From: Nilaparvata lugens
Taxonomy: Eukaryota > Arthropoda > Insecta > Hemiptera > Delphacidae
Direction of reading: 5' to 3'
Assembly: GCF_014356525.2 (NCBI RefSeq)
Contig: NC_052505.1
Span: 6,015,294 to 6,079,293, forward strand
Length of the DNA stretch: 64,000 nt
The first letter of the stretch is position 1; each line of letters starts with the position of its first letter. The notes beneath the pieces were generated by a model. The model worked only from the letters and a program-made list of their open reading frames with translations. It had not been told where the DNA came from and did not search any database. This document shows positions 55,901 through 64,000 of the stretch, in pieces. The position numbers and the translations under genes were made by a program.

Positions 55901-56329
55901 TAATTTTCTTGGCGTAAATGTTGGGTTGCTGACTTCTAATCTTGACCTCAACTACAGTACTGAAGTCTTAGGAAAGTAAACTATTTAGCAACATACATTT
56001 TTAGCAACTCTCTTCAAACTCCACGTGAGTAAAGAAGTAAAACTACAGTTAATTTCGACTCAATTTAAGAGATAAATCTCCATACTTTAACTAAAGCTAA
56101 AAAGAAGCGTTTTACTGTTAATAAAAAAATGATTAAAAATCTAGTTAAAAGGAATAATAGTTATTCGTTGATCGTTGATCGTTGTTAGAAAACATTAACA
56201 AGTTTAGATTATATTTTCTGTATTCAGAATCCTCTCAAACCTTTATGTAATTTCTGAGTAGTTTACTTCTAATCTTATTAATTTGATTTCGTACTAGAGT
56301 TTGAGAATAGAATCTTAATTTTTGGCAAC

Positions 56330-56440
56330 TCTCTACAACACATGACCTTTATATAGCGGCGGTGAACAAAATACGATAATTATCATGATGATAGCCAACC
56401 TCCGAAATGGAGAAGAACTTGAAGAAGAAGACTAATTTCA
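56330..56440 (+). mobile_element. Second, shorter 3' end of the RTE-like element
   Basis: ATGATAGCCAACCTCCGAAA followed by TGAAGAAGAAGACTAATTTC matches the last codons and tail of the 54532-54990 copy (residues ANMIANVRNG there, a similar IANLRNGE here). Only about 100 bp remain. Confidence 0.65.
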
Positions 56441-57135
56441 CATCATTTTACGGCAATTCATGCTCACAACTATTGGTCATATAATTTTCATAGAGTTTTT
56501 TCTCACCTCCTAATCCAGACTGGTTTTCCTGCTTAATAGTTCAGCAGATAAGATAAAATAACCTGTTACTGTACCTGTTACCTGTTACAGTTACTAATAA
56601 ATAATTTCAAAAAACATTCGAAGTTTACTTTTACTTTCTAGCATCGAGCATAAATAATGCCTTTTTACTTTTCTCCAGATGACGGTGAAGGGGATTATCA
56701 ATTCATTTTTTTAGTCGTTCAAAGTGGAAAGTAGCCCCTGGAAATTGAATAATGGGAATTAACATAATCAGGTGGATTTGTTGTACAGAAAAAACCTTCA
56801 CCTTCGAAACCTTTACACTTTATCTTCACAATAAAGTAGTAAATATTCAAGAAAATATTATCAACTTGTTGAGCATGGATTGTAGAGAACGTTTGATGTA
56901 ATTTCTCCTTTCAAGGTTGAAGCAGAGCATACAAACTTACTTGGGATACATGAATTATGAAATTTATGTCATAGTAAATTTCTATGTAATTCCTCATTTC
57001 AAGATTGTAGTTACAGCTATAAAGTTTTTAAAATTATAACCATTTATTCGTGTCATTGAATTTCAATTCATTTTCATAATTGTTATTTATAGACTACGTA
57101 CACTCCACTTTGTTACATGATTGATGATTATGAGG
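56441..57135. other. No feature recognised
   Basis: A CCTGTTAC repeat at 56563-56590 and nothing else clear. Confidence 0.35.
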
Positions 57136-57147
57136 AACTATTTATGA

Positions 57148-57325
57148 CTTTTCTGTATAGGGCTACTTTTTATAGAAATAGAAAGAAAAATGAAAATCTC
57201 AGTACCCTTTTTGAAGAATTAATCACAACATGTTTGATTGTAATTTTGAAAATGGCCTTAATGTCCGAAACATGTTGTGATTAAATATTCAAAAAGGGTA
57301 CTGAGATTTTCATTTTTCTTTCTAT
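57148..57325. mobile_element. Hairpin element, GGGTAC type, 12-bp target duplication
   Basis: AACTATTTATGA at 57136-57147 and 57326-57337. Lead GGGCTACTTTTTA as in 39222-39438; arms AAAATCTCAGTACCCTTTTT and complement; ATGTCCGAAACATGTTGTG in the inner part of the second arm. Confidence 0.88.
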
Positions 57326-57611
57326 AACTATTTATGATCCTAGAGAATTAGAAGAAATAAACATTCTTCAAAAAGATTTTATGATAGCTGAAACCTCATT
57401 AGAGTCACTGAGAATACTTTAAAGCTCCATTGATTTAAAAACTCTCTGGGTAGATTTTATTGTAACTCATTCCATGGTAACAGAGAGAATTCCTGAGGGA
57501 TCTATCCCAAACTATCAAAACTCCACCCAGGCCTTGTTGAGAGACAAAATGAGTATCAAGTTAACTTGAAGAGTGTCCAATTGAATCCATCGACATAATG
57601 ATATAAATATT

Positions 57612-57872
57612 AGATAATAGGAGTGATCCGTGGTCTAGTGGATAGAGTGCTTGCGTAGCAGCATAGAGATCCCGGGCTCAAACCCTCTCAATACCAAAAG
57701 TTTTTTAACCAGATCACTTCCGTGTTATCGGATGGGCACGTTAGGCTGTCGGTCCCGGCTGAAGTATGACAGTCGTAAGGCCCATTGACGGCTTAAATTA
57801 TATATTCAGGCGGTGGGACCTTCCCGCAAGGGACTCCCCACCAACAAAAGCCATACGAATTTACTTTTTTAT
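57612..57872 (+). mobile_element. tRNA-derived SINE
   Basis: A box TGGTCTAGTGGATAGAGTGC (57631), B box GGGCTCAAACCC (57674), then a body with GGGCACGTTAGGCTGTCGGT, CCCATTGACGGCTTAAATTA and GGGACCTTCCCGCAAGGGAC, ending CATACGAATTTACTTTTTTA. This body type is common in arthropod SINEs. It has no cloverleaf, so it is not a tRNA. Confidence 0.85.
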
Positions 57873-58264
57873 TTGGTAATATTGTCGAAGATGAGTGAGT
57901 TAAGAACTACACCAAGTTATATGTACTTGCTAATATCCTCGAAAATAAGTTGTTTAAGAAATTATTGTATTCAGTTTCAAAAGTTGTGCTAATTTTGAAT
58001 ATGAACAAGTTTATATAAAGCAGATATAAAACAGCAATAGGTAAGTTAGAATAGATGGAGATCTGCATCAAATAGGATTCCATTTCAGTATATTTTTCCT
58101 CTTTTCTGTGACGCTTTTTCCAGGTGGACACATCCAAAACCTGACTTCTAATTTATATAATATGAAGAATATAGTGATGGTCTGAAAGAAAATGGAACTA
58201 GGCGCTTATAAAATGTATCATGACCAGTAACTCTCAGGTCAATCTCGATTTAAACTGAGATAGA
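57873..58264. other. No feature recognised
   Basis: A 76-codon minus frame here has no domain. Confidence 0.35.
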
Positions 58265-58449
58265 CCACTACCTCCGTAAACAAAACCGTAGTGCATTCGT
58301 GTGACGTCAGCACAGGTAGGGCTCCTACACCAATAATAATTCGTTGATTTCAGCTGATCTATATTAGCTAGTGTTTCTATTGGTGTAGGACCCCTACCTG
58401 TGCTGATGTCACCAGGATGCACTGCGGCTTTGTTTACGGAGGTAGTGGA
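58265..58449. mobile_element. Foldback MITE, CCACTACCTCCGTAAACAAA ends
   Basis: CCACTACCTCCGTAAACAAA pairs with TTTGTTTACGGAGGTAGTGG; the inner GACGTCAGCACAGGTAGGGC and CCTACCTGTGCTGATGTCAC also pair. 185 bp. Contains TGACGTCA, a CRE-like site, in the left arm only. Confidence 0.85.
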
Positions 58450-58609
58450 TAGACCCGCTGTTGATTAAAACCCGGAATAGAACACGATATATATGCGACC
58501 ATGACTTCATGTAATCGCAGACTAAAATTAAATGTTGATTATTCAATTTACAGAGACAATAGAATCATTTATTTATAGTCACTGTAGCTCAAATTACCTT
58601 GAAACTCTC

Positions 58610-58816
58610 AAGTCACGTTTACAACAAAGTTTTCAACAAAATGTTGTTCACACATAGTTTTCTCCTAAAAAGTTGTAATTTTTTTCTGTAGAAAACAATT
58701 TGAATGTTGCTGTGCTTCTTTAGAAATTGTCAACAAATTGCCGAAATTAATTTAAATCTCAGTTGGTCAGAGGAAACTTAATTTTGTTTTATTCTATGCT
58801 CTGGTGTAAACTTGAC
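58610..58816. mobile_element. Putative MITE, AAGTCACGTTTACAACAAAG ends
   Basis: AAGTCACGTTTACAACAAAG and CTCTGGTGTAAACTTGACTT are inverted ends; inner AACAAAATGTTGTT palindrome. Confidence 0.5.
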
Positions 58817-58837
58817 TTTATCCCTGCTTGTATGTAA

Positions 58838-59157
58838 AGGTGCATTTTCATTTATGTGTAAATTTCCGCAGTCGACGACGGCAAGCATTGTTGAAATTCA
58901 TATTGTCCAAATTTCAAGTGTGCTAAAACAGCTGATCAAATAACTTTTCATTATTTGTCTTTATGAGGATTAAACATTTCTAATAATATCAACATATTGC
59001 CATTTGAAAGTATAAGCTCAACCTACCCCATTAAAACATAATTGAACATAATCTTTTAGGCTATGTAGACAAATTGAAATCTACCCAATCTGAAATTCTC
59101 TCCCTGTCGTGGTCGACGACGGCATTTACTTTACACACAAACGAAAACCCAGCTTAA
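58838..59157. mobile_element. Putative MITE with GTCGACGACGGC arms
   Basis: GTGCATTTTCATTTATGTGT and ACACACAAACGAAAACCCAGC-type ends are roughly inverted. GCAGTCGACGACGGCA (58869) and GTGGTCGACGACGGCA (59109) repeat inside. Confidence 0.45.
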
Positions 59158-59506
59158 GAGGAATTCTGTGTGTTTGTGTGCGGTCTAGTAGTTAGCTCCC
59201 TCTTGAAGAAGATATATTCTTCACCTTTTAATACTTAGAAAGAAGTATTCAACAGTGAAAGGGCATGCCCCACTGTTGAACTAATCTCCTTCAGAACTTT
59301 CTCCATTAACACCAGCTCAACTTCGGATCTCACAGTTTTTTCCAGTCTAGTTGTAGTATTGTAGTATCATTCACTGTGTAACTCAAAGCGCATCCTGAAG
59401 TTGACATCACTGTAGTCAAAAATCTTAAACCGACAGAGCTTTGCCGTATGTAAAAGTTATAATAAACTATATGAAGCTCGTGAATAAAGATATGTTGAGC
59501 CGACTA
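59158..59506. other. No feature recognised
   Basis: Nothing clear on either strand. Confidence 0.35.
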
Positions 59507-59826
59507 TAGTGAGGTCCACGTTATAATGGCAGTATTTGGTGTTGCTATCCTCGTCTATCACTCGACAAAGCAGATAGCGCTATCCTCCGCAACGTTGCCA
59601 GATCATCATACAACAAAAAAAATAATTGAAATATTTAAGTCTCAGTCTCAATTATGGAAATTTATTATCAAATAATTGGAAAATATATTGTCATGGCAAA
59701 TAAAATATAATTGATTATTCTAAAAAAGAATGAACAGTTAATATTACATCAGATGTACCGTTATCAGCTGTCAGAGCAGCGGCAGTTCTTATCTTTCGCT
59801 ACTGACATTATAACGTGGACCTCACT
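59507..59826. mobile_element. MITE-A, complete copy
   Basis: AGTGAGGTCCACGTTATAAT to ATTATAACGTGGACCTCACT, 320 bp, uninterrupted. Confidence 0.88.
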
Positions 59827-60022
59827 AAAAAATCCAATCAACTACTTAAGGCTCATCCATTTCTTATTCAAAAGTTACATGAATCAGTCCAATTCAATTA
59901 ATGTATTTTGTTTTAGCTTGAAGGATGATGGAATAATTCCGTCAAAGGCAAAGTAATAGAAATTCATCCTAATGGCTCTCAGAAATGAGAGTGAGTTTGG
60001 CAGTGCAAGTTATCATTCACAC

Positions 60023-60681
60023 CATGGGCGTAGATCCTGGGGTGACACGGGGGACGCGTCTCCCCCAATATTTTATGGTACAGGCTATGTCCCCCGGAAA
60101 AATTTATTGAAGTTTTTAATTATGATAAAACCTTTTTATTAGTTCATTTTTTGCACAAGAATTTAGTATGATCATCTCATTTGAGGAGTTCGTCTATTAT
60201 TTTACGATTTTACCCAAGTATTTTGTATCTGAAACTCTCTTCAAACAAGGACAGTTACAAGAGTTACAATCACAAAGATTTAAGACTTTGTTTTGAAAAA
60301 TGTAATTACTCATGAGAATTTATGTTGATCTTTGTACACAGTTTAGCTATCAAGTAAAATTACAGCTTTGTATGGTTTATGAGTGTAGAACTTTTTGTTT
60401 GGTGATCAAAACAAACAATAGGCCTACAACTAAAATGCTGTTCTATTATGCTGTTTTTTTTGTAAATAATTGTATTCAGTAAAACTTAAAACCATTAACT
60501 CAGAATTTTATTTATGTACCCACTAATTTACTACTGCCAAATAAGAGGATTTAAAGTGAAATATGCTTTAAAAACCATCATTTTAATGAACTATTTTTCA
60601 AAAAAAATCTTCGCTGGGGAGCACCCCCCCCCCAGACCCACCGGTACCTCCCCCCAATATCAAACAGCTATCTACGCCATG
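60023..60681. mobile_element. hAT-like non-autonomous element, 8-bp target duplication
   Basis: Ends CATGGGCGTAGATCCTGGGG and CAGCTATCTACGCCATG. ATTCACAC flanks both sides (60015-60022 and 60682-60689). GGGGGACGCG, TCTCCCCCAATATT and a CCCCCCCCC run near the ends recall common animal hAT elements whose tips read GGCGTAG. 659 bp; frames inside show no transposase. Confidence 0.85.
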
Positions 60682-60938
60682 ATTCACACTATTGCAAGTG
60701 CTATTTACACTCATGTAGCCTAAGTCTAGTCTTGGATACTACTGCAATGGCCACTGCTGAGTTCAATGAAACTTTATATAGAGTTAAAATGAGAATATAA
60801 GAGACGAAGGAAATGACAGAATGATGTCATTCATCAACAACTATCTTTTATTTTCATTTATTGATCTTTGAAGGGTTCAATTCATCATTTGATTTTCAGT
60901 TATTGATCTTCAATGAATTCAATTCAATCCTTCACAAT

Positions 60939-61336
60939 TCCTATTATATTAAGCAAGCAATCTCTGTATTTTTATATCTGGTTATTTATATCTGTTCTTC
61001 GGATCTCGAAAATGGCTCTAACGATTTTCACGAAATTTGGAACATAGTAGGTTTATGATAAAAAAATTCGATTGCACTAGGTCTCATCCTTGGGAAAGCT
61101 CGCTGAACGACATTGAAAGGATAATATTCATCCTCAGCTGAAACAGCTGAGACTTTCGTCGTCTGTGGATAGTAAAAAGTGAGCGAGTGATTCTGTGGAA
61201 AATCAAAATATCGCATCCCCGAAATTCATAAGCTGACGTATAGCCAGCTGTAAAATATAAACACGATCATTTTAGTGAATTGTGTTCTGTTTATCAGTAA
61301 ATAAAAATAACGAGCGAAGCTCGGTGCCACGATATT
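60939..61336 (+). mobile_element. Helitron-like family B, full length
   Basis: TCCTATTATATTAAGCAAGC start; TCTAACGATTTTCACGAAAT; ACGAGCGAAGCTCGGTGCC and ACGATATTAA end. The base before TC is T here rather than A. Confidence 0.6.
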
Positions 61337-61847
61337 AATCAAATTATGAGTAAAAAGTTCTGAAGCTTGTACGCATTCGAAATGAATTCAATTTCTTTAA
61401 AATTAAAACTTTCTGGAGACACATTTTCAAGAACAAAGTGTACACGAGGTTGTACGTGTTTAGAATAGTGAGAAGATCAAAAGTGTTTACACGAAACAAT
61501 AATAATTGAGAGATGAATGGCCTCGAGATGGTGGAAATTTACAGGTGATCATTATCGGAATCATTGTGTTCGGCTGGAGGTTGAGGTTGAATACTTCCTC
61601 ATTGAAGTAACAATCATAGAGAATTACTTGCTTCCATTATTTCAAGTCGACTACCAGAACGGCTACAAGCTATTCTCTTGACTAGTGTAACAATGGGTAC
61701 CGTTTATTCACACTTCTCTGCTGTGATACCAACTGATAGGTAAAACGGCGCGACAAATTTGGAGTTCACTGTAACATGTGGAAACATTGAAGTTAGTTGA
61801 ACAGTTATATAGCTTTAAGTTAGTTAAACAGTTAGTTAACAGTCATA
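61337..61847. other. No feature recognised
   Basis: No repeat family or coding signal seen. Confidence 0.35.
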
Positions 61848-61954
61848 GGCCCGGTTGCACAACAGCCGGTTAAATTTTAACCGTGATTAATTTCACGAGA
61901 ACCAATCAGAGAATGCGTTTTTGAAAAGACGGCTTCTCTGATTGGTTCTCGTGG
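61848..61954. mobile_element. Foldback MITE (32439 family), right end lost
   Basis: GGCCCGGTTGCACAACAGCC through GCTTCTCTGATTGGTTCTCG, then breaks at CGTGG and joins MITE-A sequence. Confidence 0.75.
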
Positions 61955-62076
61955 CCGAACACGATCTGGCATCGTTGCATAATTAGAAAAGGATAGTGTT
62001 GTCTGCTGAGTCGAATAGTACAAGGATAGGAACACCAATGTCAATTGAATACTGCCATTATAACGTGGACCTCACT
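61955..62076. mobile_element. MITE-A, right end
   Basis: CGAACACGATCTGGCATCGT to ATTATAACGTGGACCTCACT; joined to the truncated foldback MITE. Confidence 0.75.
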
Positions 62077-62412
62077 AAAGATGTGGAGATCGTTCTTCAA
62101 CAAATCAATAAAATCAAAACACTCAAATCTACTATCATGATACCATTTAAATATGAAGCCTTTTATGGTCAAGTGTAACAACCTAACAACAAAAAGACCT
62201 AGTTGCTACCAACCTATGGAAGCTCAAGCTTAATATTAGCTTTATGAAGTTTCGCTAACTGGTTTGATCTATGATGCAATTGTGTGTCCAATTCAGAGTA
62301 GGTAGGCTCAAATGTTACATAATGTTGTAAGAGAGTTCAATGTATGAAGTGCATACATATGTGGACTCCTATCTGCAACGATACAGCAATGATAATGATG
62401 TGACAAATTATT
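62077..62412. other. No feature recognised
   Basis: Nothing clear on either strand. Confidence 0.35.
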
Positions 62413-63593
62413 TTTACTTTCCTTGCCCTACTACCATAGGTAAGGAAAGTATTGCTTTCCAAAAAAAATTAAGGTACCCCAATTTCAAGTTTTCTATACG
62501 TTTCAAGGTCCCCTGAGTCCAAAAACATGATTTTTGTGTGTTGGTCTGTGTGTGTGTGTGTGTGTGTTGTGTGTGTTGTGTGTGTGTTGTGTGTGTGTGT
62601 GTGTGTGGTGTGTGTGTGTGTGTGGTGTGTGTGTGTGTGTGGGTGTGTATGTCTGTGAACACGATAACTCCATTCCTAATTTACCGATTGACTTGAAATT
62701 TAAACTAAGGTCCTTAAACCATGAGGACCGACAATAAGAAATTCAATTAAATTCAATTCAAGATGGCGGAAAAAATGGCGGATAATTACTAAAAAGCTAT
62801 GTTTTCACGATTTTCTCAAAAACGGCTCTAACGATTTTCTTTAAATTTATACCATGGATAGCCTTTATAAAGCCCTATCAACTGACATGAGTATCATTTC
62901 TGGGAAAATTGCAGGAGCTGCGTAATATTCTCGAGAAAAATGGCGGATAATTACTAAAAAAACCATGTTTTTCACGGTTTTCTCGAAAACGGCTCTAACG
63001 ATTTTCTTCAAATTTATACCATGGATAGCTATTTATAAGCCCTATCAACTGACATGAGTCTCATTTCTAGGAAAATAGCACGAGCTGCGTAATATTCTCG
63101 AGAAAAATGGCGGATAATTACTGAAAAACCATGTTTTTCACGATTTTCTCAAAAATTTCTCGACTGATTTATTTCAAATTCATACTCTGTATAGTTATTT
63201 ATCAGCTCCATCAACTGGCATGAGTCTCCTTTCTGGGAAACTAATGGGGGGTTCACCCCATCCTTGAGAAATGGACTTTGTAACCTCCTTCTCGTGCATG
63301 AGGTAGGTAGGTAGAGCAGTCTTAAAAATAACTCATAGTCGAGATATTTCATCTGTAGAACAGCTGTTTTGACGACTTTTAAAAAATCATCGGATTTTAC
63401 AATTTACACAAAGGAAAAAGTACTCTGAAAACAATTATATACACACATATATACAGTAGTCTGATCGTAGTTTCAAATAATTATGTTGCCGCCAATCGTC
63501 ATTATGTTATTTCTCTAAATTATTGTCGTTTAAGAATGAGGCTCACAGTTCAATGAGCAAGGAAAGTTGTGTGAGTGTACCACACCAGATTTT
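62413..63593 (-). mobile_element. Y element, copy 6 (long subfamily)
   Basis: Minus: TCTGGTGTGGTACACTCACA at 63591, ACTTTCCTTGCC on plus at 62416. Three units of about 165 bp and a (GT)n tract at 62548-62650. Closest to copies 3 and 4. Confidence 0.8.
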
Positions 63594-63732
63594 TAGATTT
63601 GCAGGGACATTAATTTATTATTCCAATTTTTTCCATAAGGGTCAATTCTCACAGTAGTGTCGTATGAAACTTTAGACGATATAGAATGTCTGCATTGGAC
63701 CATATGAACAGGAGTAGGAGATACATATACAT

Positions 63733-64000
63733 ACTAGTAGTTCTGTGAACAGTAGACCTCGCGCTCAGTAAGTTTCATTGACCTGTTGTTATGTTTTCTC
63801 AAAAATTAATAAATAATAATTATCAATTTAAAATGTCTAGAAAAAATCCTAAATAAACATAGAGCTTTCTGTCCTATCGTACCGTGACGTGTCGTACCGG
63901 AATGTGAGTGTGAGCGCTGTTATCAGGTCTGGCTGCAACTGTCTACAACGTTGATGGAAAGATACATTTTCAAGATGTTCGATGTTTTTGAACGGGTAGT
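63733..64000 (+). mobile_element. R-family repeat, long form, cut by the window end
   Basis: ACTAGTAGTTCTGTGAACAG, CGCTCAGTAAGTTTCATTGA and AGTGTGAGCGCTGTTATCAG match 44109-44360; it continues beyond the window. Confidence 0.65.

Noticed and set aside
36110..64000. Further arrestin exons
   Set aside because: Looked for LHF-V-GEG-like and NQQ/IDLN-like coding after acceptor sites on plus; none could be supported by eye. A protein-profile search would decide.

Overview
This is an AT-rich, intergenic to intronic stretch of an animal nuclear genome. It looks like an insect and most likely a hemipteran: the tRNA-derived SINEs, Helitrons with a TC start and CTAG end, and the dense palindromic MITEs are of the kind seen in planthopper-type genomes. 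That assignment is an inference from repeat style. No bacterial or organellar genes, rRNA genes or CRISPR arrays are visible. Only one piece of a host protein-coding gene can be supported: the first coding exon of an arrestin-domain-containing (ARRDC-like) protein at 35989-36109 (+), ending in a consensus splice donor. A GC-richer promoter/5'UTR block lies upstream of it. Everything downstream would then be its first intron or beyond, and no further exon was recognised.

Almost everything else is mobile-element material. (1) About 18 full or partial copies of one palindromic MITE, here called MITE-A (ends TAGTGAGGTCCACG), are spread over the window. Several carry other elements inserted in them, which gives a readable relative chronology. 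(2) Six copies of a 0.8-1.5 kb element, here called Y, have inverted ends ACTTTCCTTGCC and GGCAAGGAAAGT and a (CA)n tract at a fixed internal place. (3) There are two Helitron-like families, one with variable internal tandem repeats. (4) Short hairpin elements carry 11-13 bp target duplications. (5) Non-LTR retrotransposons are represented by one degraded long element (12173-15800, minus), two reverse-transcriptase C-terminal fragments (47737-48210 and 54532-54978, plus) and many 3' tails. (6) Three tRNA-derived SINEs, hAT-like elements with 8 bp duplications, and many foldback MITEs are also present.

Layout: 1-10 kb holds a Helitron, MITE-A, a SINE, Y copy 1 and a Helitron with a 160-bp tandem core. 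10-16 kb holds a 32-bp minisatellite, a cluster of retro 3' tails and the long retroelement flanked by (GA)n. 16-19 kb holds MITE-A containing an element with about forty 23-bp repeats. 19-29 kb holds a Helitron fragment, a foldback cluster with segmental duplication, Y copies 2 and 3, MITEs and a SINE. 29-35 kb holds nested MITE-A/hairpin, Helitron-B copies and MITEs. 35.5-37 kb holds the ARRDC exon and intron start. 37-64 kb is a mosaic of nested MITE-A, Y, Helitron, foldback, hAT, SINE and RT fragments.

The most interesting items are the hairpin elements whose paired arms differ between copies yet stay self-complementary, the minisatellite-bearing element with a hammerhead-ribozyme-like core in its arms, the microsatellite-flanked retrotransposon, and the ARRDC first exon.
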